Origin: Candidatus Galloscillospira excrementavium
Lineage (GTDB): Bacteria; Bacillota; Clostridia; Oscillospirales; Oscillospiraceae
Direction of reading: 5' to 3'
Assembly (NCBI GenBank): GCA_018711785.1
Contig: DVHW01000236.1
Location: forward strand, 1 to 12,942
DNA: 12,942 nt
Below are positions 7,205-12,942 of this stretch, piece after piece. Under the pieces are notes generated by a model. The model was not told the origin of the DNA and made no database searches. It saw nothing but the letters and a program-made list of their open reading frames with translations. A program made the position numbers and the translations under genes. The first letter of the stretch is position 1, and each line of letters opens with the position of its first letter.

Positions 7205-7714
7205 TCAGCTCTCCAGCCAATACCGCTGTTGGGTCACGCCGTTGACGATGACCTCATTTTCCAATACGCCGCCATTGTTGAGGATGCTTTTTGCCGAGCC
7301 GATGTTTTCCTTGTCGCATACCATTAAGACCCGGCGGATCCCCAGCTTTCTGCACTCCTTCAGGGCCAGCGCGATCATCTGCGTCGCAATCCCTTTTCTC
7401 CGCTCAGATGGGCGGACCCCATCCCCGATGTGCCCGCCATAGAGCAGAAGGCCTGCATTTAAGGAGTGGCGGATATTTACCGCTCCGACAAAAATATTGC
7501 GCTCCACGTCCAGACAAAAGAAGGTGGAGTCCGGAACGGTCTCCCCGCCGTCGCCGGGCCCCTCGATGGCGGAGACATAGCGGTCGAAATCGTGATAGTC
7601 CGCTTTTCGAATGGCATAGGGGACGATCTTCTCCCCTGTGGCGTACCACTCGTCCAGCAGGTCAAACAGCTGCTTCTTGTATGCGGCGCTCAATTTCACC
7701 AGCTTCAGCTTCAT
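7205..7714 (-). CDS. GNAT family N-acetyltransferase
   Basis: The 169 residues are a full GNAT domain that moves an acetyl group from acetyl-CoA to an unknown acceptor. The acetyl-CoA-binding motif A is GGHIGDGVRPSERRKGIAT (93-111), with the RRKGIA pyrophosphate loop at 105-110. The C-terminal part has KENIGSAKSILNNGG (135-149), the usual motif B. The ATG at 7714 follows GGGTGAG at 8 bases. It has its own promoter. The gene is visibly less GC-rich and has more A/T-ending codons than its neighbours, which may mean more recent acquisition. The acceptor (small molecule, antibiotic or protein) cannot be told. Confidence 0.9.
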   Translation of the reverse strand: MKLKLVKLSAAYKKQLFDLLDEWYATGEKIVPYAIRKADYHDFDRYVSAIEGPGDGGETVPDSTFFCLDVERNIFVGAVNIRHSLNAGLLLYGGHIGDGVRPSERRKGIATQMIALALKECRKLGIRRVLMVCDKENIGSAKSILNNGGVLENEVIVNGVTQQRYWLES

Positions 7715-7751
7715 GCGGCGTACTCACCCGCTTTCGCTCAATATATAACTA

Positions 7752-7780
7752 ATTATAGCGTGCGGACGGAGATGGTTCAA
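7752..7780 (-). promoter_or_regulatory. Promoter of the acetyltransferase gene
   Basis: On the minus strand: -35 TTGAAC (7780-7775), 17-base spacer, consensus -10 TATAAT (7757-7752). It begins directly after the stop codon of the DUF4130 gene, so the acetyltransferase can be transcribed on its own as well as by read-through. Confidence 0.75.
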
Positions 7781-8629
7781 TCACAACTCTTCCGCCTGGG
7801 ACAGAAGCGCCCTGCCCGCCGCGCCCGCGCCGGGCAGGGCCTCCGCCCCGTCGGACTGGAACTCGGTCATGCAGTTCCAGTACCGCTTGGGCATGTGGGT
7901 CCTGCGGCAGCGCTCGTTCTCCCGGCCCTCGATAGCGATGGTGTCGTAGAACCGCCGCCAGAGCGCCCGCCAGGCCCGCTCCTCCTCCCCCGGCGCCCCG
8001 GCCCGGAAGTCCTCCGCCGGCAGGATGGCCCACCGCCGCCCTCCGGGGTTTTCTCCGCCCGGCAGACCCCGGGGGTCGTGGAGCAGCACCTGGCGGTGGG
8101 TGCGGTCATAAATGAGAAAGGCCTCGGTATTGTACCGGGCGCAGAAGTGGCCCCGCAGCAGGGGGAGCACCTGGTTTTTGGGCTCGATCTCGGCCAGGAG
8201 CACCCCGCCCTGGTCGGAGAAGCGGACGAAGCCGGTGTACTTATGGGCCTCCTCGTTCAGGTGGCGCACTGCCCGGTGGAGGGCGGCCACCCGGTGGTCG
8301 GTCAGGTCCCGGAGCAGGGCGCTCCCCCGCTGGTAGCCCAGGCGGATGAACTGGTAGAGCAGGCGCTCCCGCTCCTCCAGGCAGGTGAGGAAGCCCCGGG
8401 CCGCCAGAGCCTGGCCCGCCGGCGAGATGCGCACCGCCAGGGAGGCATAGACCCGCCGGGCCCGGGCCGCGTCGGTGGGGACGGAGCGCTCCGGATAGAG
8501 GGAGATGCGCTCCTCCTCCGGGGCGGAGAAGCACATGGGCTCCTCCCGGCGGAGGTAGCTCTCAAACACGCAGGAGAGAAAACCGGCAAAGCTGCCGTCG
8601 TAGGCATAGGCCACCGGGGTCCACTTCAC
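7781..8629 (-). CDS. TIGR03915/DUF4130 family putative DNA metabolism protein
   Basis: About 282 residues of a family found next to the radical SAM protein of TIGR03916; in other bacteria the domain is linked to uracil-DNA glycosylase. Recognisable marks are YDGSFAGFLSCVFESY near the N-terminus, EEAHKYTGFVRFS in the middle, PKNQVLPLLRGHF after it, FYDTIAIEGREN, and MPKRYWNCMTEF near the C-terminus. Its biochemical activity is unknown; DNA repair is inferred from the partner. The start is most likely GTG at 8629, 9 bases after GGAGG (8643-8639). A TTG at 8635 is only 3 bases from it. The gene lies 142 bases after the radical SAM gene, separated by a repeat element, with no clear promoter of its own. 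No uracil-DNA glycosylase gene or domain is in the window. Confidence 0.88.
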   Translation of the reverse strand: MKWTPVAYAYDGSFAGFLSCVFESYLRREEPMCFSAPEEERISLYPERSVPTDAARARRVYASLAVRISPAGQALAARGFLTCLEERERLLYQFIRLGYQRGSALLRDLTDHRVAALHRAVRHLNEEAHKYTGFVRFSDQGGVLLAEIEPKNQVLPLLRGHFCARYNTEAFLIYDRTHRQVLLHDPRGLPGGENPGGRRWAILPAEDFRAGAPGEEERAWRALWRRFYDTIAIEGRENERCRRTHMPKRYWNCMTEFQSDGAEALPGAGAAGRALLSQAEEL

Positions 8630-8649
8630 GTCCAATCACCTCCACATGC

Positions 8650-8770
8650 AATTGATAATTGAGGATGGAAAATTGATCATGAGGTGGGAGGCGATGCCCT
8701 GTGCGGAACATCTGAACCGGGCGGGAGCCGTCCCCGAAAATGATCAATTATCCATTGTCAATTATCAATT
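8650..8770. repeat. 121-bp inverted-repeat element (MITE-like) between the repair genes
   Basis: Two 31-base arms, 8650-8680 and 8740-8770, are inverted copies differing at 3 positions. They begin AATTGATAATTGA and end AATTGATCAT at the centre side. They are very AT-rich, in contrast to the GC-rich 59-base centre and surroundings. There is no ORF or transposase, and no clear target-site duplication. The element starts one base beyond the TGA stop of the radical SAM gene and ends 6 bases before the ribosome site of the DUF4130 gene. In the mRNA it could form a long hairpin. Confidence 0.75.
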
Positions 8771-8771
8771 C

Positions 8772-10028
8772 TCAATGAAATAAGGATAACTGCTCCGGGG
8801 CCTCCTGGACCAGTGCGGGCCGCTCCAGGGCCACCAGGTGGCGGAGGATGCCGTCCTCCCGCACCTTCAGGCCGACCATGGGGCGCCCGGAGCAGGTGAG
8901 GAAGTACTGGGCCCGCTTGAGCACCACCCCAAGCGTCTTGAGCCCCTCGAAGGTGAGGGGTCCCACCCGCCGGGCGGTGAGGATGCGCCGGGCACTCTTT
9001 ACCCCCACGCCGGGCACCCGGAGAAGGGCCTCGTAGTCCGCCCGGTTGACCTCCACGGGGAAGAACTCCAGGTGCCGCAGGGCCCAGGCGCACTTGGGGT
9101 CCACCAGGGGACTCAGGTCGGGCGCGTCCTCATCCAGCAGCTCCTCGGCCCGGAAGTGGTAGTACCGCAGGAGCCAGTCCGCCTGGTAGAGCCGGTGCTC
9201 CCGCAGCAGGGGCGGTTTGAAATTCTGGGGTGCAGGGAGGAGCTTGGAGTCGCTCACCGGCATATAGGCCGAGTAAAAGACCCGCTTGAGCCGGTACTTG
9301 TCGTAGAGGGCCTGGGTGAGGGTGAGGATGTGCCGGTCGCTCTCCGGCGTGGCGCCGATGATCATCTGGGTGGACTGGCCCGCCGGGGCGAAGCGGGGGG
9401 CGTGGCGGGAGCGGGCCAGCTCCGCCCTGGACTGGACGATGCCGTCCCGGATCTGGCCCATGGGGGCGAGAATGGAGGCTTTCGTTTTACTGGGGGCCAG
9501 GGTGCGGAGGGACTGCTCCGAGGGCAGCTCGATGTTCACGCTCATCCGGTCGGCCAGCTCCCCCAGCCGGCGGGTGAGGAGGGGGTCGGCCCCGGGGATG
9601 GCCTTGGCGTGGACATAGCCCCAGAAGCGGTACTCCTGCCGCAGCAGGCGCAGGGTCTCGATCATCCGCTCGGTGGTGTGGTCGGGGCTCTCCCACACGG
9701 CGGAGGAGAGGAAGAGCCCCTCGATGTAGTTGCGGCGGTAAAAACCAACGGTGAGCTCGCACAGCTCCCGGGGGGTGAAGGCCGCCCGGGGCACGTCGCT
9801 GGAGCGGCGGTTGACACAGTAGGCGCAGTCGTAGACGCAGCGGTTGGTGAGCAGCACCTTCAGCAGGGTGACGCACCGCCCGTCGGCGGAGAAGGAGTGG
9901 CAGCACCCGGCGAAGGTGGCCGAGCCCAGGGCCCCGGGCCGGGCGGCGCGGTCCAGGCCGCTGGAGGTGCAGGCGGCGTCGTACTTGGCCGCGTCGGCCA
10001 GGATGGTCAGCTTGTTCAGCAGGTCCAA
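8772..10028 (-). CDS. Radical SAM DNA modification/repair protein, TIGR03916 type
   Basis: The 418 residues fit the radical SAM proteins linked to DUF4130. The N-terminus has the family mark AAKYDAACTSSG (13-24) and then the cluster motif CVYDCAYC with Cys64, 68 and 71, which binds a [4Fe-4S] cluster and S-adenosylmethionine. RNYIEGLFLSSAVWE and NIELPSEQSL are further marks. A helix-hairpin-helix DNA-binding motif (LLRVPGVGVKSARRILTARR) is near 335-355. The protein ends EQLSLFH, where QLSLF is the canonical bacterial beta-clamp-binding pentapeptide. The start is TTG at 10028, 8 bases after GGAGG; a GTG at 10037 overlaps that site. Promoter and LexA-like box lie just upstream. The reaction is unknown; a DNA lesion is the likely substrate. 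Confidence 0.92.
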   Translation of the reverse strand: MDLLNKLTILADAAKYDAACTSSGLDRAARPGALGSATFAGCCHSFSADGRCVTLLKVLLTNRCVYDCAYCVNRRSSDVPRAAFTPRELCELTVGFYRRNYIEGLFLSSAVWESPDHTTERMIETLRLLRQEYRFWGYVHAKAIPGADPLLTRRLGELADRMSVNIELPSEQSLRTLAPSKTKASILAPMGQIRDGIVQSRAELARSRHAPRFAPAGQSTQMIIGATPESDRHILTLTQALYDKYRLKRVFYSAYMPVSDSKLLPAPQNFKPPLLREHRLYQADWLLRYYHFRAEELLDEDAPDLSPLVDPKCAWALRHLEFFPVEVNRADYEALLRVPGVGVKSARRILTARRVGPLTFEGLKTLGVVLKRAQYFLTCSGRPMVGLKVREDGILRHLVALERPALVQEAPEQLSLFH

Positions 10029-10046
10029 GAGGAGCACCTCCGAAAT

Positions 10047-10060
10047 AGAACATTTGTACG
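10047..10060 (-). promoter_or_regulatory. LexA/DinR-like SOS box at the radical SAM gene
   Basis: The minus strand reads CGTACAAATGTTCT, matching the Gram-positive consensus CGAACRNRYGTTYC at 12 of 14 positions and GAACNNNNGTTC with one change. It covers the predicted transcription start (about 10057), just downstream of the -10 box, a classic repressor position. Confidence 0.6.
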
Positions 10061-10063
10061 AGT

Positions 10064-10092
10064 ATTATGCCACGGCAGGGAGGAAAAGTCAA
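10064..10092 (-). promoter_or_regulatory. Promoter of the radical SAM/DUF4130 genes
   Basis: On the minus strand: -35 TTGACT (10092-10087), 17-base spacer, -10 CATAAT (10069-10064). Transcription would start near 10057 with a leader of about 30 bases, inside the LexA-like box. Confidence 0.7.
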
Positions 10093-10161
10093 GCCCCGGG
10101 AGGGGGTCGGTGCCCGCCAATTTCTGCCTGGGAAGGACGGCCCGGGCTCCTGTCCGGGGAC

Positions 10162-10190
10162 TTGCCCTTTTGCAGCCGGCGTGGTATCCT
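10162..10190 (+). promoter_or_regulatory. Promoter of the small membrane protein gene
   Basis: -35 TTGCCC (10162-10167), 17-base spacer, -10 TATCCT (10185-10190), 45 bases before the ATG. The boxes are moderate matches to sigma-A. Confidence 0.5.
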
Positions 10191-10202
10191 GTTGGCAGAT
10201 AA

Positions 10203-10218
10203 GCTGTCGGCTGACAGC
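10203..10218 (+). other. Small hairpin/dyad in the leader of the membrane protein gene
   Basis: A perfect 6-bp inverted repeat GCTGTC-ggct-GACAGC lies just downstream of the predicted transcription start and 5 bases before the GGAGGGG ribosome site. It could be an operator or an RNA hairpin that affects translation. Confidence 0.35.
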
Positions 10219-10235
10219 GGTTTGGAGGGGATACC

Positions 10236-10559
10236 ATGCCGAGATTTCTGGCGCTGATGGGGCTGGGCCTGCTGCTGGTGGCCCTGGGGGTGTGGAACCT
10301 CCGGGGGGACGTGTCCAGCGTCCACTGGTACAACCGGAGGAAGGTGGCCGAGGGGGACCGGCCCGCCTACGGAAAGTGGATGGGGTCGGGCACAGTGGTG
10401 TTGGGCGGCTGCCTGGCGCTGGCCGGGGTGCTGGACCTGACTCTGGGCCGATGGGAGCATGCGGAACTCGTGATGGCCGCTGTCATCCTCGCCGGCATCG
10501 CGGTGGGCCTGGGGCTGATCCTCTACGCCCAGATCCGCTATAACCGGGGCATTTTTTAG
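10236..10559 (+). CDS. Small membrane protein, three TM helices, DUF3784-like
   Basis: The 107 residues predict three membrane helices: about 4-20, 49-69 and 76-98. Between the first two is a polar loop HWYNRRKVAEGDRPAYGKWMG (30-50), and the chain ends AQIRYNRGIF. Architecture and length resemble DUF3784-type small clostridial membrane proteins, but the assignment is weak and no function is known. ATG at 10236 follows GGAGGGG by 5 bases. The gene is divergent from the repair genes and followed by ridA, which has its own promoter. Confidence 0.8.
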   Translation: MPRFLALMGLGLLLVALGVWNLRGDVSSVHWYNRRKVAEGDRPAYGKWMGSGTVVLGGCLALAGVLDLTLGRWEHAELVMAAVILAGIAVGLGLILYAQIRYNRGIF

Positions 10560-10604
10560 GCGATGCCCCGATGTGATTGAAGCCAAAAAATTTTTCTGCA
10601 CATC

Positions 10605-10632
10605 TTGAAAAAAGTTTTGTATCCGGTATAAT
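10605..10632 (+). promoter_or_regulatory. Promoter of ridA
   Basis: -35 TTGAAA (10605-10610), 16-base spacer, consensus -10 TATAAT (10627-10632), 34 bases before the ridA ATG. Confidence 0.8.
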
Positions 10633-10666
10633 GGAATCACCCATGAAATCAAAGGAGGAACTCCCC

Positions 10667-11041
10667 ATGAACAAGACCATCACCGCCCCCACCGCCCCCG
10701 CCGCCGTGGGGCCCTACTGCCACGCCAAGCTTGCGGGCAACACCCTCTACACCTCCGGCCAGCTGGGCCTCGACCCGGCCACCGGCGCCCTGGCCCAGGG
10801 CGTGGAGGCCCAGGCCCGCCAGGCCCTGGAGAACCTGGGCGCCGTGCTCCGCGCCGTGGGCATGGACTACGCCGACGTGACCAAGACCACCGTATTCCTG
10901 GCCGATATGGGCGATTTTGCCGCCATCAACGCCATCTACGCCGAGTTCTTTACCGGCGAGGCCCCCGCCCGCTCCTGCGTGGCGGTGAAGGAGCTGCCCA
11001 AGGGCGGACTGTTTGAGATCGAAGCGGTCGCGGTGAAGTGA
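10667..11041 (+). CDS. ridA: RidA family reactive enamine/imine deaminase
   Basis: RidA hydrolyses reactive enamines and imines, such as 2-aminoacrylate made by PLP enzymes from serine or threonine, to ketoacids and ammonia in the cytoplasm. The 124 residues cover the whole YjgF/YER057c/UK114 fold, a trimer in known members. Active-site marks are GPYCHA (15-20, Tyr17), TSGQLGLDP (29-37), RSCVAV (102-107, with Arg102 as the carboxylate-binding arginine) and the terminal LFEIEAVAVK with Glu118. ATG at 10667 follows AAAGGAGG at 8 bases. The final 59 bases up to the stop are duplicated 204 bases downstream. Confidence 0.95.
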   Translation: MNKTITAPTAPAAVGPYCHAKLAGNTLYTSGQLGLDPATGALAQGVEAQARQALENLGAVLRAVGMDYADVTKTTVFLADMGDFAAINAIYAEFFTGEAPARSCVAVKELPKGGLFEIEAVAVK

Positions 11042-11184
11042 GGGCAGGCCCTCCGCCGCCACGCAGACCGCGCCTTTTGGCGCGTAAAAGTGGTCCGCCC
11101 TTGGGCGGACCCTTGGCGCAGGCGGGATTCACTCCCGCCGAGCATGGAATAATCGGGGTCCCCGCAGGGCTGGCCCTGTGGGGC
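11040..11184. repeat. 145-bp hairpin-rich insert between two copies of the ridA 3' end
   Basis: This segment lies exactly between the 59-base direct repeats 10981-11039 and 11185-11243 (58 of 59 identical). It contains four inverted repeats in a row: CGCGCC/GGCGCG (11069-11084), GGTCCGCCC/GGGCGGACC (11092-11111), GGCGGGA/TCCCGCC (11121-11139) and CCCCGCAGGG/CCCTGTGGGG (11160-11183). No ORF of note is seen and the origin is unknown. It could be a small non-autonomous repeat element or a structured RNA. Confidence 0.6.
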
Positions 11185-11245
11185 GGCGGTGAAGGAGCTG
11201 CCCAAGGGCGGACTGTTTGAGATCGAAGCGGTCGCAGTGAAGTAA
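11185..11245 (+). pseudogene. Duplicated 3' end of ridA
   Basis: A copy of the last 59 bases of ridA, encoding the last 18 or so residues (VKELPKGGLFEIEAVAVK), ends with TAA in place of TGA. The two copies differ by one base within the repeat (11236). It has no start or ribosome site and is not translated as a protein. The unit spacing is 204 bases. The copy next to the terminator may be the original end of the gene. Confidence 0.8.
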
Positions 11246-11261
11246 AAAGGAAAACCAGCGG

Positions 11262-11298
11262 AACGCCGGCCGGCCCATTCAGGGTCGGTCGGCGTTTT
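11262..11298 (+). terminator. Rho-independent terminator after ridA
   Basis: A 15-bp stem with two G-T wobbles (11262-11276 with 11282-11296), loop ATTCA, and a TTTT run. It closes the ridA unit, after the duplicated 3' end. From here to 11403 I see only AT-richer sequence with a weak hairpin TTCTGC/GCAGAA (11352-11375). Confidence 0.85.
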
Positions 11299-11403
11299 AC
11301 ACGAAAGCAAAAAGAGGATCTGTCAAGGACAACGACCTTCTAATGCTGTAATTCTGCACAAAATAAGGCGCAGAAATTTGGCGGTGAGCTGTGAAGATTT
11401 TCC

Positions 11404-11432
11404 TTGCATCCAGAGGCTGGAAGGAGTATGAT
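11404..11432 (+). promoter_or_regulatory. Promoter of the permease gene
   Basis: -35 TTGCAT (11404-11409), 17-base spacer, -10 TATGAT (11427-11432). Transcription should start near 11439, giving an A-rich leader of about 48 bases. The spacer begins with the inverted repeat CCAG-agg-CTGG (11410-11420), a possible operator half-site pair. No purine riboswitch core is seen. Confidence 0.65.
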
Positions 11433-11486
11433 TCAAGTATACAAAAAATAAATTAGAAATAAAAAATTTTTGTGAGGTGCAGAGGC

Positions 11487-12809
11487 GTGGACAAGCGGAC
11501 CGGCAGCGAACTCCTGTTTTCCTACCGGGGGATGCCCCCCCTGGGCCAGGTGATCCCTCTGGGGCTCCAGCATGTGGTGGCTGCGGTGGTGGGGGTCATC
11601 ACCCCGGCCATCCTCATCTCCGACGTGTGCGGCCTGAGCGAGGCTGAGGAGACTTTGATGATCCAGGTCTCCCTGGTCCTGACTGCCCTGGCCACCCTGT
11701 TGCAGCTCTTCCCCCTCTTCCGGCGCATCGGCTCCGGACTGCCCGTCATCATGGGCATCAGCTTCGCCTACATCCCCACCCTCACCGCCATCGGCGGGCA
11801 GTTCGGCCTGCCCACGATCCTGGGGGCCGAGATTGTGGGGGGCGTGGTGGCCATCCTCTTTGGCGTGCTGGTGAAGTGGATCCGGCCCCTGTTTCCGCCC
11901 CTGGTCACCGGCACGGTCATCTTCACCATCGGACTCTCCCTCTATCCCACTGCGGTGCGGTATATGGCCGGGGGCAGCGCCGGAAGCGAGTGGTTCGGAA
12001 GCCCCCGCAGCTGGCTGGTGGCCCTCATCACCCTGGCGGTGGTGGTGATCCTGAGCCACTTCACCAAGGGTATCCTCAAGCTCAGCGCCATCCTCATCGG
12101 CATGATCGTGGGCTATGTGGTGGCCTTCTTCCTGGGCATCGTGGACCTGAGCGGCGTCGCGTCGGCGGGGTGGTTCGCCCTGCCGGAGGTCATGCCCTTT
12201 GAGATCGAGTTTGTCCCGTCGGCCTGTGTGTCCCTAGCCATCGTGTATATCGTCAACTCGGTGCAGACCATCGGGGACCTGAGCTCCACAACGATGGGCG
12301 GCATGGACCGCCTGCCCACCGACCGGGAGCTCTCCGGCGGCATCGTGGGCCAGGGCATCATGAGCGTGGTGGGGGCCCTCTTTGGCGGTTTGCCCACCGC
12401 GTCTTACAGCCAGAACGTGGGCATCGTCACCGTCAACCGGGTCATCAACCGGGCGGTGTTCGCCCTGGCCGCCATCCTCCTGCTGGTGGCCGGGCTGGTG
12501 CCCAAGTTCGCCGCCGCCCTCACCACCATTCCCCAGTGCGTCATCGGCGGTGCCACCCTCTCGGTGTTCGCCACCATCACCATGACCGGCATCCGCATGA
12601 TCACCGAGGGGGGCTTCACCGCCCGGAAGAGCAGCATCGTGGGCCTGTCGGTGGCCCTGGGGGTGGGCATCACCCAGGTGGAGGGGTGCCTGTCCGGCGC
12701 AGGCTTCCCGGAGTGGGTGTCCACCGTGTTCAGCTCCTCCTCCGTGGTGGTGGCCACCATTATGGCCATCCTGCTCAACCTGATTTTGCCCAAGGAGAAG
12801 GATATGTAA
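11487..12809 (+). CDS. NCS2 family nucleobase permease (xanthine/uracil type)
   Basis: An inner-membrane symporter of about 14 helices for purines or uracil. The 440 residues show NCS2 marks: QHVVAA (28-33), GSGLPVIMGISFAYI (82-96) and TASYSQNVG (304-312, with Gln309-Asn310 in the place of the substrate-site QN of XanQ). In the helix corresponding to XanQ TM8 the sequence is NSVQTIGD, so Gln260 stands where the xanthine permeases have the substrate-binding Glu, while Asp264 is kept; substrate assignment is therefore open. The start is GTG at 11487, 7 bases after GAGGTG; the in-frame GTG at 11472 has no ribosome site. It has its own promoter and a terminator after it. Confidence 0.92.
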   Translation: MDKRTGSELLFSYRGMPPLGQVIPLGLQHVVAAVVGVITPAILISDVCGLSEAEETLMIQVSLVLTALATLLQLFPLFRRIGSGLPVIMGISFAYIPTLTAIGGQFGLPTILGAEIVGGVVAILFGVLVKWIRPLFPPLVTGTVIFTIGLSLYPTAVRYMAGGSAGSEWFGSPRSWLVALITLAVVVILSHFTKGILKLSAILIGMIVGYVVAFFLGIVDLSGVASAGWFALPEVMPFEIEFVPSACVSLAIVYIVNSVQTIGDLSSTTMGGMDRLPTDRELSGGIVGQGIMSVVGALFGGLPTASYSQNVGIVTVNRVINRAVFALAAILLLVAGLVPKFAAALTTIPQCVIGGATLSVFATITMTGIRMITEGGFTARKSSIVGLSVALGVGITQVEGCLSGAGFPEWVSTVFSSSSVVVATIMAILLNLILPKEKDM

Positions 12810-12876
12810 AGAGACAAAAGAGGTATGGCGGACGTTGCAAGCTGCCTGCCAAGTGGAAGATCCGGCCCCGTAGCTC

Positions 12877-12916
12877 AACCGCAGCGGACACGCTTTGCGC
12901 GTCCGCTGCGGTTTTT
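12877..12916 (+). terminator. Rho-independent terminator after the permease gene
   Basis: A 13-bp perfect stem AACCGCAGCGGAC/GTCCGCTGCGGTT, extended by CGC/GCG around a TTT loop, is followed by a T-run (12912-12916). It lies 68 bases after the permease stop. The rest of the right edge (12917-12942) shows nothing recognisable. Confidence 0.9.
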
Positions 12917-12942
12917 ATCGGGCAGGGAGAGAAGGCAGCGGC

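Noticed and set aside
10546..10569. Hairpin GGGGCAT/ATGCCCC over the stop of the small membrane protein gene as a terminator
   Set aside because: The stem has only 7 bp, the T-run is in the loop and none follows the stem.
10936..11310. Minus-strand frame with an internal protein repeat (NSPPLGSSFTA twice)
   Set aside because: The repeat is only the complement of the duplicated ridA end; not a gene.
11299..11486. Purine or xanthine riboswitch before the NCS2 permease
   Set aside because: None of the conserved purine aptamer core pieces are seen, and the predicted promoter leaves only about 48 bases of leader.
12864..12880. GGCCCCGTAGCTCAACC resembles the 5' end of a tRNA
   Set aside because: No closing D-arm, anticodon arm or 3' acceptor follows; the sequence runs straight into the terminator stem. 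At most a tRNA fragment or chance.

Overview
The window suggests a GC-rich Gram-positive anaerobe of the Clostridia, probably the Oscillospiraceae (Flavonifractor/Pseudoflavonifractor-like). The evidence is high-GC coding sequence, strong Shine-Dalgarno sites of the GGAGG type, frequent GTG/TTG starts, sigma-A-type promoters, a LexA/DinR-type box, an archaeal-type prolyl-tRNA synthetase, and the clostridial pairing of a radical SAM repair protein with a DUF4130 protein. The taxonomic call is inference.

Layout. (1) 1-3658, minus strand: a tightly packed peptide ABC transporter operon, oppB-oppC-oppD-oppF, with oppF running off the left edge and no substrate-binding protein in view. (2) 3659-4124: a 466-base non-coding region holding a strong opp promoter, GACAA-type inverted repeats and, in the transcribed leader, a branched set of inverted repeats that looks like a structured RNA, followed by the proS terminator hairpin. 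(3) 4125-5564, minus: proS with its own promoter. (4) 5704-7128, plus: a hypothetical protein and a zinc-dependent phospholipase C-like protein, ending at a strong hairpin shared with the convergent gene. (5) 7205-10028, minus: a GNAT acetyltransferase with its own promoter, then (upstream) a DUF4130 protein and a radical SAM protein that form a putative DNA repair pair. A LexA-like box sits on the transcription start of the pair, the radical SAM protein ends in a perfect beta-clamp motif (QLSLF), and a 121-bp inverted-repeat element sits between the two genes. (6) 10236-12809, plus: a small three-helix membrane protein, ridA, a duplicated ridA 3' end with a hairpin-rich 145-bp insert, a terminator, and an NCS2 purine/uracil-type permease with a terminator near the right edge.

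How the parts work together. The opp genes encode the pores and ATPases of one importer. The radical SAM/DUF4130 pair is the most system-like element: promoter, LexA-like operator, helix-hairpin-helix DNA-binding domain and clamp motif all point to damage-inducible DNA repair at the replication fork. RidA and the permease are separate transcription units. No rRNA, complete tRNA, CRISPR array, prophage or transposase was seen.
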